In this document: positions 47,948 through 60,442 of the stretch, one piece after another
Numbering within the stretch: position 1 is the first letter of the stretch
Layout: every line of letters begins with the position of its first letter
Source of the DNA: Mya arenaria
Taxonomy: Eukaryota > Mollusca > Bivalvia > Myida > Myidae
Direction of reading: 5' to 3'
DNA: 64,000 nucleotides
NCBI RefSeq assembly: GCF_026914265.1
Contig: NC_069134.1
Span: forward strand, 8,859,758-8,923,757
Notes under the pieces: model-generated
What the model was told of the DNA's origin: nothing
Seen by the model: the letters and a program-made list of their open reading frames with translations, nothing else
Databases searched by the model: none
Made by a program: the position numbers and the translations under genes

Positions 47948-48422
47948 ATGCCCCCACAAAGTGGCGGCATATAGGGTTGCCCTTGTCCGTACGTACGTCT
48001 GTCTGTCTGTACGTACGTACGTCCCGAAGATTGTTTCCGGTCTAATTCTTGAAAACTGTTTGTCCAATCCACACCAAACTTTAAACACATGTTTGTGACC
48101 ATAATATCTTGATCAAGTTCGATAGTCATGGAAATCGCTTTAGTCATTTAGGAGTTACGGCCCTTTTTTGCCAAAAATACTTCAAATATGTTTCCAATCT
48201 AATTCTTGAAAAGTATGTGTCCAATCCTCACCAAACTTTACATACATGACCATAATATCTTGATCAAGTTCGATAGCCATGGAAATCGCTTTTGTCATTT
48301 AGGAGTTACGGCCCTTTATTTGCAAAAAAAGACTTGAGATTATCCTGAATAATCATTATGGCTTATTTTCTGTGACAAAAAATCGAAGTGGGGGCATCCG
48401 TGTCCTATGGACACATTTCTAG
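47948..48422 (+). mobile_element. Pearl/Helentron-like element A1 (475 bp)
   Basis: 5' end folds as ATGCCCCCAC-AAA-GTGGCGGCAT; (GTCTGTAC)n microsatellite 47986-48022; core units of about 150 bp; subterminal GTGGGGGCAT; 3' hairpin GTGTCC-TAT-GGACAC, then atttCTAG at the end (48419-48422), within a T-rich target. This layout is that described for Helentron-type non-autonomous elements (DINE-1-like) and bivalve pearl elements. Confidence 0.85.
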
Positions 48423-48514
48423 TTTTATGTTTAATATGAAAATTTTGAGTCAGATATTTATCTTAATATTTTTTTCACAGGTTTTATAAAAAATGATGTC
48501 TTTGTTCTGATCAT

Positions 48515-48633
<119 letters not shown>

Positions 48634-49497
48634 GAAAATAATAATAAAATGACGTGTTTATATGAATAAACCTATAAACATTTTCACCTGTTCATTATTC
48701 ATTCAAGACTTCCCCATGTCCCAACCATTTATCAAGGTATATATATATATGCATTCATAGCCAAAACAGTGAAAACTTAGATCTGTAACATACTATGTTA
48801 AGCAAACAGATTTGACCCTGATCAGACAGCTCATTGAGATGTCTTATCAGGGTCTACTCTGTGTGCAAAGGCATGTCAAAGGGTTTCTGAGGTATAGGGT
48901 AAACATCACAGAGACAAAATATCAATTTATTAGATTCATTGATTTATGCAATGCATAAAACTATGTCTGTGATAACCTTTTTGTTGTATATTTTTTATGC
49001 TATGAAAATCTTTTATATTTATCCAGCAAACCCTGTCTTCTATGTGAGCAGGACTAGTATTGCCTCAAAAAGCTGGGTGTTACAAGATAGGATTTGATGG
49101 ATACACAAATAAAATATTTATCATGAAAACACAAAATATGTTTTATATCTGGAGCTCTTTTTATCTAAATGACCACAGTTCCTACTTTATTTATTAAAAG
49201 CAAACTGATCAAATAACCCAGATAAGAGATCGCCCCTTCATTCTTCTATCTGCTTTAATTATAGTATCCGGCACCTAACTAAGTGTAATGTCAATGGTTC
49301 TTCATACAGAAAATTAATTTTAATCCTTTAAAACATTAAAAACGAAGGTCCAAAAATGAAACGTTTTAATATGACGTTCGGTATTTGAGAGAGACGAAGT
49401 ATTTAAATCCATTCACTCAGCATAATGATTCACGCTTCGTCGGCATTATTTTGCCTTAATTCGTCCGATTCAAATAAACCTTGTATATGTGTATAGA

Positions 49498-49985
49498 CAG
49501 GGCTTTTTCTATAGTACCCACGGGTCCGACTATCGGACCCATTCCCAAAGCAAAATATAAGATATTTTTCCCAATCTTCAGAAAAAACTCCCAATCTAAA
49601 AAAAAAAAAAAAAAAAAAAAAATTTTTTTTTTAGAAATTCTTTTTACCTGTACTGGTTCATTTTCAACATCCTAATAAATTATGTGATTGTAAGTTTTTT
49701 TGGTAATTGAACTCAGAAATCATTGATTTTCATTACATTCAGACATATGAACTATTATATATCATGATTTATTGCAATAGATATTTACACCCCAAGGATT
49801 GATATTTCAGCCATTGTGGGTCTTTTAAAGGGAAAATAAACTAATATTAAATCATTTCCTTATTCACAGGAGACTAGACAGCTTTTTCTTTTCACTGTAA
49901 AATTTCCCAATTTCCGCATTTTCACGACGCAAAATTTCCCAAAATGTCTGGGGTCTTTTTCCCAAAATGGGCAGAAAAAGCCCTG
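49498..49985. mobile_element. CAGGGCTTTTTC TIR element (488 bp), ATAGA flanks
   Basis: Ends CAGGGCTTTTTCT and AGAAAAAGCCCTG, flanked by ATAGA (49493-49497 and 49986-49990). Non-coding, with paired motifs (ttcccaatcttcagaaaaaa ctccc and aatttcccaaaatg). Fragments of the same family appear at about 51555-51665 and 60128-60395. Like the 44807 element it has CAGGGC termini and a 5-bp flanking repeat. Confidence 0.8.
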
Positions 49986-50099
49986 ATAGATAGTCTTTTG
50001 AATTACGAAAATGTCGGTGCCAAAACTGTCATTCTCGGTCGAGGCATTATTTGTTTTACGATGGCCCTTTTACGATATCTAAACAACCATACAACTTAC

Positions 50100-50140
50100 C
50101 GAACATTTAGCTTCAAGTCGGACATTTTCTCGCTCGCCAT
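50100..50140 (-). CDS. Candidate first coding exon, minus strand
   Basis: A good-context ATG (ttacATGGCG) opens 13 codons (MASEKMSDLKLNV) ending at a GTAAGT-like donor (CG|GTAAG). It sits near the end of the 46423-50487 element and could be the first exon of an element gene or of a host gene running left. No following exon identified. Confidence 0.3.
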
Positions 50141-50774
50141 GTAAATCGATGAAAAGACTTTTTATTGTTGTTTGCGAATGGGCAACTTTAATGACACTAC
50201 AACCGTCGAAGTGCGAACATTTGTCTATTTTTATGGCTATCAAATGCGTAACAGACGTCGTCTGCGCAGGGCCAGCCATCTTCGACATGGCCGTATAAAA
50301 AACACGTCACGAATATAATATTACTGTCGGATAGCGCGGTTTACTCTTCGGCGCCGGGACCGGGAATCCCGGCTCACTTTACGCTAATTATAAAAAACGG
50401 TCTTTACGCTATAAAAAAAAAACGGTCGGGGGGTAAAAAGTAGGGTCGGTCGGGTGACCAGAAACAAGACATTTTTTTTATTTGGCCTAATGAACATAAA
50501 ATCTCCTTATGATCAGTTTATTCACTGATTGGTGAAACAGTGTTGTGCATGTCCAGTCAGACTACAGCAATGAAATAAACAATGACATCAATACGCAGAT
50601 CTGTTTCTGTAATATTATTGTCAGTTTTCTGTAGAAAAAAGACGAGCACAAGGTAAATGTTACATTGTGTTTCGAATACAAGGTAGAGACTAACCTTGTA
50701 CCGGAAATATTTTATTTGAAGTTAATAATAGTGTTGTTGTCTTTTCAGATCAAGCATCTTTCAATCGCGCAGAT

Positions 50775-53700
50775 ATGGCTGATGAGGATTGGGATACTCC
50801 ATCAGTAAGTATTTGCCTTTGATTGCTTCACACATGTGAGTTGGTCGGCAGACCAAACATTGTCTAATTGATAAATAGAGAAGGCCACGTCATAAAGTCC
50901 CAAATTGTTTACCCCTTTTATTAATATTTCTATGAGACACTGTCATATAATAAAAGTACTTCATAGAAAATTATTTTTAATAGAAGACAATTTGATGGGT
51001 TTAAATTGGATACACAATCTGCTATCTATTAAAAATAGTCGGACTTTTTATGCAATTGATAAAAACCAAATGAATATTTTTTGTAAAAATTCATCAACTT
51101 GTTTCCTTTTGTCATTCATCAAAAATTGAATACACCATTATTATAAACAAATAAAGACTTGTTCATTTCACCGAGTTGTCTACTTTCAGTTTCACTTCTC
51201 AGTTCTGTTATTTTCCAATATTGGCAATGAAGGTCAAGGTCATGTATGTGAGGCATGACCAAGAACAGCATCGTCTATTAGTAATTTTAATCCCCTTCTG
51301 CACCATATAATCTACTGTCAACTTAAAATTATTAATGCTTTTGTTTACAATAACACATGATTTTAACACAATGTGAATAACTCTTAATTTGTTAAATGCT
51401 CTCTGATTGGATGGAAAATAAAGTTCAACCAATAAAAATCCACCTTTCACCACTGATCATTGTATGTCTCTGTGAATAGACGCTTGCATGTAGGGGAAAT
51501 AACTGTGTTGTTTATATTTTCATTGTCAATTTTCTTTTTTTTCTTTTGTCTTTTTTGGAACTCCAGATTGGGAATTTTTATTCAGAAATTGGGAAAAAAG
51601 ATACTTTTTGCCATTGGGAACATGACCAAATACTGGCTATAAAAATTGCCAAAAAAAACCCCTGTCTCTAAGCAACTATCTGTATATTTGTATACAGAGT
51701 TTCCGCCAGGCCTTTATGGCTTGTCGGACCTGATGTGCCTTACCGCAGCGAGGCTTATTACCAACACATGTTAATTGCACCAACATGCCTAAATCCCCGC
51801 AGCAAAGAGTCTTATCAAAACAGTATTCAATATTGACAACACAAAGCTTAGGCTTTCATAATAGTTGACTGATAGCGAGAAGGCTTGTCGGGAACATTTT
51901 GCTTGACGCATCATCCAATCGCTTTTGGGGCTTTCCCCAACTCCTCCAATAATAAATTGACATTAAGTGTGAAATTCAATCTTTCCAATCAATAATGTAA
52001 TTAACATTTTTTATGAAATTTCACAGGGGTGTGCCAAAGGTGGTGCCATTTCAAATTTGCTCGAAGAAATGAATTCCATGTGGAACTCTAGTTGCCATGA
52101 CTACTTTCTTCTTGACAAAAACCATGAGGCCCAGATATTTTATATGTAGCATCATGTAGTAGTTCAAGTTGATTCAAATTATGCCCCTAGGGATAAAAAT
52201 GGCCAAGCCCTTGGTCAATTTTTCCTCAAACTACTTGGTCAAACTTATTGAAACTTCACAGGAAGCTTTGGTTGATAACCATCTACTAAAATGCAACATT
52301 GCGTCTCGATTGACCTACAACATTAAAAAAATGCAGACGATACTTTTTTCTGCAGCTGTATTTAACATACAGGAAAATCATAAAAGTTTTACTTCCAGAA
52401 GTTCTAAAAAACTTCCCCTGTACGGGTCTATGGAGGCTATTCGTTGCCAAAAGTCCAGACGTGTAATTCCCACAATGTGCTTCTTAATCGTACTAAATAT
52501 CTCTTACATTTGTCAATGTAGACGTGCTATTTGTTGTTTCTATTCGTCAGTTTTTCCGTATTGATTTGTCATTGTCATTATAGTAGTCAAAATGTATATT
52601 TGTCAGATCGACCCTGTATAAACTCACTAAAACATAGACCGTATAACTTGCCTTTAACAATATGATGATGTAATTTAGAAAGCCGAATCATGCATATGTA
52701 AAACTGCAATCCTACAGTCGACACTCGCATTCGTAAAATGAACATTTGCAGTCCAACAAGTCCAGGTTTACAAAAGTCAATTGACAAGTTCAGAATTACA
52801 AGGATAGACGATTTCGCCTATACCTTGTATGGTAAATGTCACCGAAAAGAAACGAAGGTGAATGGGCGGAGCTAACGAATCAGATTTTCTTTCGTTTATA
52901 TCCATCGAATCAAGCAAGGGAGATAACATCTTCGCCTACCTCCTGAAAATTCCCGGTTGTAAGTCCGAGTACTCTCTCTTTATTTCACAATAAAAACTAA
53001 AATTAACTTCATCTTTTATTTTATTTTGACGATCAATGTTCCTAAATGGGTTATAAATCACCATATTATTTAGTCAATTGCAGTTGGGTGTAACTGAGCT
53101 GGGCTCACGGACCCAGATTTATGCTGCCACTGTCAGTTGTTTTTTTACTTATATACCCAAGCAAGCAAAAATTGTTCATTTATTTTATTTACAAGTGGAC
53201 CATGGGCAGATTGTTCAGTGGGGGGAGGGAGCTGTAGGGCCTGTGTCCCCCCAGTTGGCCCGCAAGTAAACTTAAAGGTTAATTTTTTTGTCAATATTTC
53301 TCAGAAAAAAATACTTAATTACGCCATAATTCACCAATTCAGACTAAAAATATTTAAAATATTCTAGGGGGAGTACCCCTAAACCCCACTTCCCACATTT
53401 TAAACATATTAATGTCATGCCCACTCGAGGGATCATGTCCAAAAAGTTGTGCCCCTAAGTAACGCCCCTCTAACGCAAGTCCCTGTTCAAAACCTGCTCC
53501 AGCAAACCCACAAATTTTTTGATGGACATCATAATGATATCCACCTAGTTTTGTCTGATGTTATACATTTACTATCTTAATAAGGCCAGAGTTTTTTATC
53601 TTTAGATTTACGGGAGATTTTTCAAAAAGTTGGGTAAGGAGGAGGAAATAAAAATAAAATGCATAAAATGTCCCGAAGGAGAAATAAATAAAAATAAAAT

Positions 53701-56700
53701 GGATTTTTCTTCGATTTTTTTTATTTTTTAAATCTTCTTATATCATGAAGACAAAAACACACCTTACTTGTGTCAGCTTTTTCATAGGCTGAACAAAGGG
53801 TGAAAGATCACCATACAGTTTCAAAAGCATAATTAAAGATCCTTTTAAAGACTGAAAATATTGACCTTAACACAGTTCAAGCGCTTATTGAAATTAATGC
53901 ACCAATCAATTGTAACCACGGCCCCTCAGGTCCGTGGAATAGCGGGGACTTTGACTTTCGGTCAAGCCAACTCCGGGTAAAATCCTCGCCCTGCGGGAAC
54001 GAACTGATGGTAAAATCCCTGCCAAATGCCCCCGCACCCCAGGGACCCTACGTAAGGCCCATTCCCCGCTATATTTTGCGCGAAGACAACCACCGCATTC
54101 ACCCAGCACTGGGGGGCCACCTGGAAGGTAAAAACACGGCCCATTTCCCCGGCTATCCCCGGACCTGGGGGGGTGGGGGTGCTGTGGTTACAATTGATTA
54201 GTGCATAATTGTTAAGTATATATTTGTTCAAATGCATCTATGCATTTATGCATACATGTGTTGTATGTATTATCAACCCATTGATTTTATGAAACATGTC
54301 AGTGTTACAAAGAAGTTGAAATGGCCATTTCTAACCTGTTGCCCACAATATAAGCATTTCCTTTTAATATTGAAGTGATCAAACATTGAACAAAGTTTAA
54401 GACACGGAAAGGAGGTCAAATGTTTTTTATGTCTTTAACATATAGCACCGTGACCATTTACTGTAATGTGGTTTTCATATAGAAAATATTACCAAATAAA
54501 GTCTAAGCCCTGATGGATATACCTATTCACTTCAAAGTTTGACAGGGCTTACGGAAGCATAGACAGTCAAAATCTGTAAACTACATTAATTTTATGTACT
54601 TCACCAAAGAAAATTCGGGAGCATTAAAATAAACTTGACAATTGTAATATATTTCAAAATATCTGGTTAAAAACTAATTTTAGAATTGATCCTGAACAAT
54701 ATCCTTCTAATTCCAGCTATTGGGATGCCCTTTGTTTGACACATGAGCAACTGATCAGCTTGACTTCTTGCACTGACTGCCAAATATTATCTTATGTTCC
54801 AATTTTTTCTGTCTGGTCAGAACAAACACAATGTTATTATTAGCTCATTTTCAGTATTTTATAAATTCTTATTAATTATTAAACAAATTAACAACTACAA
54901 ACGTAAGAAGATACCTTGTGTTTTTCGCTTCAAATATGTGACCGTGAGGCAGTGTGTTCAATGCTCCTCAGAGTCAAATTCAGAAATAAATATCCATTTT
55001 GACTATGATGAACACGATATCATTTTGCAGTTAGTTTTTAATATACGACGTGCGTCAACGACTTTTTATGCCCCCTTTTGAAAAAAGTGGGGTATATTGT
55101 TTTGCACATGTCGGTCGGTCGGTCGGTCGGTCTGTCTGTCTGTCGGTCGGTCGGTCGGAATACCAAATGGTTTCCGATCAATAACTTGAGAACGCTTTGA
55201 CCGAGGGACCTCATACTTGGTATGTGTATTGGTCATCACCAGCAGATGAACCCTATTGATTTTGAGGTCAGTGGGTCAAAGGTCAAGGTCAGTGTGACCT
55301 ATACATGAAAAACGGTTTCCGATCAATAACTTGAGAACGCTTTGACCCAGGAACCTCATACTTGGTAGGTGTATTGGTCATGACCAGCAGATGAACCCTA
55401 TTGATTTTGAGGTCAGTGGGTCAAAGGTCAAGGTCAGTGTGACCTTAACATGAAAAACGGTTTCCGATCAATAACTTGAGAACGCTTTGACCCAGGGACC
55501 TCATACTAGGTAGGCTTATTGGTCATGACCAGCAGATGAACCCTATTGATTTTGAGGTCAGTGGGTCAAAGGTCAAGGTCAGTGTGACCTTTACATGAAA
55601 AACGGTTTCCGATCAATAACTTGAGAACGCTTTGACCCAGGAACCTCATACTTGGTAGGTGTATTGGTCATGACCAGCAGATGAACCCTATTGATTTTGA
55701 GGTCAAAGGTCAAGGTCAGTGTGACCTTAACATGAAAAACGGTTTCCGATCAATAACTTGAGAACGCTTTGACCCAGGGACCTCATACTAGGTAGGCTTA
55801 TTGGTCATGACCAGCAGATGAACCCTATTGATTTTGAGGTCAGTGGGTCAAAGGTCAAGGTCAGTGTGACCTTTACATGAAAAACGGTTTCCGATCAATA
55901 ACTTGAGAACGCTTTGACCCAGGAACCTCATACTTGGTAGGTGTATTGGTCATGACCAGCAGATGAACCCTATTGATTTTGAGGTCAAAGGTCAAGGTCA
56001 GTGTGACCTTAACATGAAAAACGGTTTCCGATCAATAACTTGAGAACGCTTTGACCCAGGGACCTCATACTAGGTAGGCTTATTGGTCATGACCAGCAGA
56101 TGAACCCTATTGATTTTGAGGTCAGTGGGTCAAAGGTCAAGGTCAGTGTGACTGTAAGCTGAAAAAAGGTTTTCTGATTGTCCATATTTTATTTTCTTAT
56201 ATAGTAGACAGTAGAAATTTATATGTCACTAAATGCATGAGTTGAAGTATCAGTTTTCAGTGAACATCTAGTTTAATTATGCCCCCCTTCGAAGCAGAGG
56301 GGTTATATAATTGCTTTGCACATGTCGGTCGGTCTGTTGGAAGACCAAAGCTTGTCCGAGTGATAACTCAACAATTCCCGGACCTATGGTCATCAAACTT
56401 GACATGAAGATTAGGTATGACCAGTAGATGACCTGCCTCATATGCATCCAATGACAAATCAGCTGTCATTTCAGTCCATGCATATTTCATTCAATTGTCC
56501 AAATATTTCTGGCAACTTGGCGCTCAGGGGGCATAATGTTTGACAAACATCTCTTGTTTATTTACAAACACAACCCACAAATTTCTGTCTCCTTATTTTG
56601 ACCGGAAGTTGCGCAATCATTCCACGAATCGCGAACAACATACTAGATCTACAAAAAATGACAATATACACGCCTTAAGTTATCGATGGTTTGATTTAAA

Positions 56701-59700
56701 TAAAGTAACATAAACTTTGGAACGTCTTGGTAGTAAAACCAAGGACAGGACGTTGTTATGGTTACGGGTACCTGTTCTGTTTCCCGCGTATTTCCGACTG
56801 GTTTACGTATTATTGAAGTAAAAAGACAGATAATGAATGACAATTAGTACACCAGTTGCTTCTGAGATATGGGTTATAGAACACTAATTTTATTTTCTTC
56901 GTAACATTGGAGCAACGTTCGTCGGAAAAAATAAAACTAGGAAATTTTATTTTATTTTTATTTGGGTTTTGCAATATTTAGGTACGGCGCTCCCGTAAAT
57001 CTAAAGATATAAAAACTCTGGCCTAAGCGTGTATGAAGTAAACGTGTAATTTCAATACGTCATTGAAACAAAATATCCATGTGGATGGAAGAACAGCCCT
57101 CCAACTCACTTGTGTCCCCCAGTTACGAATTACGGGATCTGCCACTGTGAACCATAACAAACAAGTGGGGGATTTCAAGAACATGAAAAAATAGATATCG
57201 TGAGTCTTAGATTAGAAAAACAAACGCGTGATTTTTCCCCTCCAAAAGGGCTAGGTCCGCTTCACCTAAATGTGAAAAAAGCCCTGACTGTTGAGTGTGG
57301 GTGGGGTATAAAAGGTAGCAGCAAGTAATAATTGTTTATTAGCAATAAATTGACTTCATCATTAAAATACTTTATTAATTACCTATGAAATAATATTCGT
57401 TACAGTATAATGTAAGAGTTATGTGAAGTTGTAATCTAAGTGTATTTTATCCATACAGTTCCAGCTACCAGGTAAGAAACCTCTGGGGCATCTTAGTGAA
57501 TAATTTTAATAATAATAAGATTACTCACACAGATTACAAACAGATCTAAATTGTTTGGAAAACTGCCGACATTTTTCATTTTTCTTAAAACGTTACTGTA
57601 GTATTACTTTTAGCCATAAAACATCAATTTGCGAACGTAAAACTGAAAAACTGTATTTGATCTTTTGTCAGCAGTCTTATACCACTGGTATCCAGACATT
57701 TACGCAAAAATTGGCTAATTCCAAAACAAAACAAAAAAATAGTTGTCAACACAGTCAATCTGTGAGAGTGCAGCTTTAAAAGAAAAATAAGACAATGGGA
57801 CTTTTCATTCTTGAAGTATAATTTAATGCTAATGACTTACATTTTGTTGTGTTTGAGTCGAGTATCATTTTGCATACATCTCATTTCATGTCATATGTGC
57901 GTATTAATTACTATTATATAGACAAAAACATGTTGTAATATCATATATTTTATTCGACATGAAATATTTTATAATCCACCCTGTTTCCAAATCATAGTCC
58001 ATAATATCATAATATAGATGATTCGTAATGTCCATAATAAGGTTCGCAATGTCCATGGTCCAAAGTATCCATAATTGGTTTAAATAAAGCCGAGTGATAG
58101 CGAAAATTTCCGAAAGACGTAAGGAGGAGTTAAGACATGGTTAAGGCGGAGTTAAGGCATGGTTAAGGCGGAGCTATCTATAAATAAAATTAAATTAATC
58201 TCGTAAACATGTTGAACTGCGAATGAAAAGTCACCACCATACAATGTACTTTGTAGAATTATGAACTGAAATCTGTCTTCTACACACCGCAATGTAAAAT
58301 CGGCATGTGACTTTCACAGAATGACGTGTGTTTAACATACACAACTTTATAAACACGACTGAATCGTCTGTTGAATAGATGCAACCAGAATAAAACTCCA
58401 ATTGGTACAATGAAAAATGAAAATGTGCAGTGTAAAATGTAAACATACAACCGATGAGTTGGCGGTTGTAAAATGTAAATTGGTAAATCATCAATGTTAC
58501 AAACCTAAAATACACACATACACGTCTGGACTTTTGGCAACGAATAGCCTCCATACGGGTCAGCAATTCAAGGTCATTTTGGCCCTCCAGTTCATATTTT
58601 TTTCCAAAACTTTTCAATAAAAGGGCATGTGTAGGAACAACAACACTCTCACGCATGTTTTGAGATATTACCCTTTGTTCTTTTTTTTTGACATCTACTG
58701 CCAAAGGGCAGAAGAGTTTGTGCGATGGTGCTGTGTCTGAGTCTGTGAACAATTGCTTGTGAATGCAATACAGTCTTTAGTTTTGATTGTATCTTAACCA
58801 TCTTAAACTTAAAAGTATCTTAAACAACATATACAGTAATAAGATATTCGTGAGAGCTCTGTTCCTTTCTTTAACCAACCAGATCTGGCCATGCAGGACT
58901 AGATTATGGCCCTTGAAATGCTGAAGTATTTTCTAAGGAAGACAGCTTCATACGGACAGTTTGGATTACTGCAGAAGTGTTTTTCCTTTGCCCGAAAGCA
59001 AAAGAATTTTCTTAGGGAGGCAACTTTGTAAAAAGAGTTGTGTATTACTTACCCTTTGTGAAACGCATGGTTCACTGGTTGCTTCCCTTTGAATGTGAGC
59101 TCAGTATATAATCAAGAAAATTATACCAGTTGAGCATAGCCTATACACAGATCTTATTGATGATGTCTGGAGGCTATTAAAATGTATGCATGTTCATGTT
59201 TTCCTTTTAATTCCTATTTCAGGCCCCACAAGCGACTGGTGGCTTTGGGTAAGTAAACATTGAATACAGAGCTTGGAAAATGGATACATCTTTTAATAAT
59301 TTTAAGAATTGTTTTTCATCGATCAAGATTTGATACTGGTTGCATTAATTGTGAATTGCAAACAAATAACTTTCAGAGGGAAGAAAAAAGGCATAATGAG
59401 CATAGGCTTCAGGAAATTCGAGTAGATAATGATTTTTTATGTAATAACTGACACCTTTAACTTAATAGTAGATTGTGTTTGCATTACCTTAAAATTCTGT
59501 TTTTAAAGTACAATGGGAATTATCTTTGTAGAGGAGGTTTTGGCAGAGGTGTGTTGAGAACAGATGCCGGTGGATCGGGAGACTCTGGAAGCAAACCCGG
59601 CTTTGGGTCCAAAACTAACGGCTTTGGAGGTGGTGGAGCAGCCACAAATGGCTTCGGTGGCGGTGGACGGGGTGGAAGTGGGTTTGGAGGGGGAAGAGGT

Positions 59701-59969
59701 GGTGGGGGTGGTTTTGGGAGTGGAAATACAGATGATGGTGACAGTGGTGCCCCTAAAAGAGGAGGCTTTGGTGGGGGTGGGTTTGGGAGTAGAGGTGGGG
59801 GCAGGGGAGGGTTTGGTGGTGGGGCCGGTGGCTTTGGTAGCAGTGGTGGTGATGAAAATGGCGATAGTGGTGCCCCAAAAAGAGGTGGCTTCGGAGGAGG
59901 TGGAGGTCGAGGAGGATTTGGTGGTGGTGGTGGTGGCTTTGGCAGCAGCGGTGGAGACCGACCTCCCAG
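50775..59969 (+). CDS. Probable vasa/DDX4-type RNA helicase, N-terminal exons only
   Basis: Coding exons 50775-50804 (MADEDWDTPS, donor GTAAGT), 59223-59248 (26 nt, APQATGGFG, acceptor TATTTCAG, donor GTAAGT) and 59532-59969 (438 nt, acceptor TTTGTAG, donor CAG|GTACAA), joined in phases 0 and 2. The third exon is Gly-rich with FGGGG, RGGFGG and two copies of GDSGAPKRGGFGGGG, ending GGDRPPR. An acidic DEDW start followed by an FG/RGG-rich tail is the layout of vasa N-termini, which precede CCHC knuckles and a DEAD-box core. None of those exons is in the remaining 4 kb, so the gene must continue past the window. A GAR-type RNA-binding protein is the alternative. An acceptor (ttgtcttttcag, ending 50750) indicates an upstream 5'UTR exon. 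The first coding intron is 8.4 kb and full of transposons. Confidence 0.6.
51555..51665 (-). repeat. Fragment of the CAGGGCTTTTTC family
   Basis: gggaatttttattcagaaat tgggaaaaaagata...aaaacccctgtct resembles the left arm of the 49498 element in reverse. One terminus only. Confidence 0.5.
51666..52428. other. Intronic spacer of the vasa-like gene
   Basis: Between the CAGGGC-family fragment and the 37-nt shared core. Contains a short stretch (51720-51790, cttgtcggacctgatgtgcc ttaccgcagcgagg) that looks like part of a dispersed repeat; no exon recognised. Confidence 0.4.
52429..52465 (+). repeat. 37-nt perfectly conserved core, copy 1
   Basis: TATGGAGGCTATTCGTTGCC followed by AAAAGTCCAGACGTGTA. 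Identical, in reverse, to 58519-58555, while flanking sequence is diverged. Confidence 0.75.
53898..54205. mobile_element. TGCAC-type MITE, complete copy (308 bp)
   Basis: Ends TGCACCAATCAATTGTAACC and GGTTACAATTGATTAGTGCA, flanked by TAA on both sides. GC-rich interior, non-coding. Same family as the truncated copy at 5331-5558. TAA duplication suggests a Harbinger-type MITE. Confidence 0.85.
55068..56271 (+). mobile_element. Pearl/Helentron-like element B2 with higher-order repeat
   Basis: Starts ATGCCCCCTTTTG with a (TCGG/TCTG)n tract (55108-55160), then seven core units of about 135-145 bp. Two unit types alternate ('caggaacctcatacttggta' with the 10-bp-shorter AGGTCA block, and 'cagggacctcatactaggta'), making a dimer of about 280 bp repeated in tandem (55592 and 55872). 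The 3' tail differs from B1: it ends ttttcagtgaacatCTAG before a T-run, a plausible Helentron-like terminus with a short TTCA-G-TGAA hairpin. Confidence 0.75.
56279..56556 (+). mobile_element. Pearl/Helentron-like element C2 (278 bp)
   Basis: Starts ATGCCCCCCTTCGAAG, has a short TCGGTCGG tract, one partial core unit, subterminal GGGGGCAT and 3' hairpin ATGTTTG-A-CAAACAT followed by CTCTTG. Starts 8 bp after the end of B2. The 3' half matches 46190-46311 of C1. Confidence 0.8.
57027..58518. other. Intronic spacer of the vasa-like gene
   Basis: No exon accepted. 57985-58075 (cgtaatgtccataataaggt tcgcaatgtccatggtcc) looks like a decayed arm of the outer element at 37761-40295. Confidence 0.4.
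58519..58555 (-). repeat. 37-nt perfectly conserved core, copy 2 (inverted)
   Basis: Reverse complement of 52429-52465 without a mismatch. The minus-strand ORF running through it (58752-58231) shares only the encoded MEAIRCQKSRRV with the plus-strand ORF of copy 1. Confidence 0.75.
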
Positions 59970-60127
59970 GTACAAAGATGGTTACCTTTAGAATATAAAT
60001 TTTTAGTATGCTGTGAGACTGATCAATGTGCAATGTTTGTTGTAATTAACCCATTTCATTCCGAGAGTTAGAATATCTTGAATATCTGGGCATTTTCCAA
60101 TAACTGAAAAGCCATCTGATTTTATAC

Positions 60128-60395
60128 ATGTTTTTTCCTGCCCATTTTGGGATTTAAGACAAACATTTTGGGAAAATTTGCATCATGAAATATGCCATTT
60201 TGAGCGAAAATGATCGTTTAACATAAAAAAATTGGGAATTTTTTAGTTAAAACCAGCTTTTCTATCTCCTGCAAATGAGAAAATTAAAGTATGAGTTTTC
60301 TTTACCAGTGTGTGTATACCATGTAATAAATTGCGTCATAAATGCTAGGGGAATTGGACCGATAGTCAGACCTGTGGGAACTATAGAAAAAGGCC
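60128..60395 (+). repeat. Degenerate copy of the CAGGGCTTTTTC family
   Basis: cctgcccattttgggattta ... aaattgggaatttttt ... ccgatagtcagacctgtggg aactatagaaaaaggccc corresponds, in reverse order, to motifs of the 49498-49985 element, with other sequence inserted (a TIR-like segment near 60310-60342). Confidence 0.5.
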
Positions 60396-60442
60396 CGTTA
60401 CATGACCCTTGTGTCGCATATGATAAACACTAATAACTTATT

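Larger units (their letters stand above)
53584..57023. mobile_element. Large TIR element (3.4 kb), TAA target duplication, Harbinger-like
   Basis: Left end GGCCAGAGTTTTTTATCTTT AGATTTACGGGAG, right end its near-perfect complement (56990-57023), flanked by TAA at 53581-53583 and 57024-57026. Its interior holds the MITE at 53898-54205 and the pearl-like elements B2 and C2. No transposase recognised, so this copy is non-autonomous. It lies in the first coding intron of the vasa-like gene. Confidence 0.75.

Noticed and set aside
47892..48147. ORFs with Arg-Thr-Tyr-Val repeats (also 62048-62338)
   Set aside because: Translations of the (GTAC)n microsatellite in pearl-like elements; the core units contain many stops and indels.
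57459..57471. 13-nt microexon (ttccagctaccag between AG and GTAAGA) in the vasa-like gene
   Set aside because: Good splice sites, but including it shifts the next exon out of the Gly/Phe-rich frame; direct joining of 50804 to 59223 keeps the frame. It could at most be an alternative poison exon.
58231..58752. 173-codon minus-strand ORF
   Set aside because: It shares only 12 residues with the 52169-52564 ORF, through the 37-nt core; the rest looks like random AT-rich translation.
59503..60033. Pro-rich, Ser/Thr-rich and Val-rich ORFs overlapping the RGG exon
   Set aside because: Antisense and shifted frames of the Gly-rich exon, whose sense frame has splice sites and RGG motifs.
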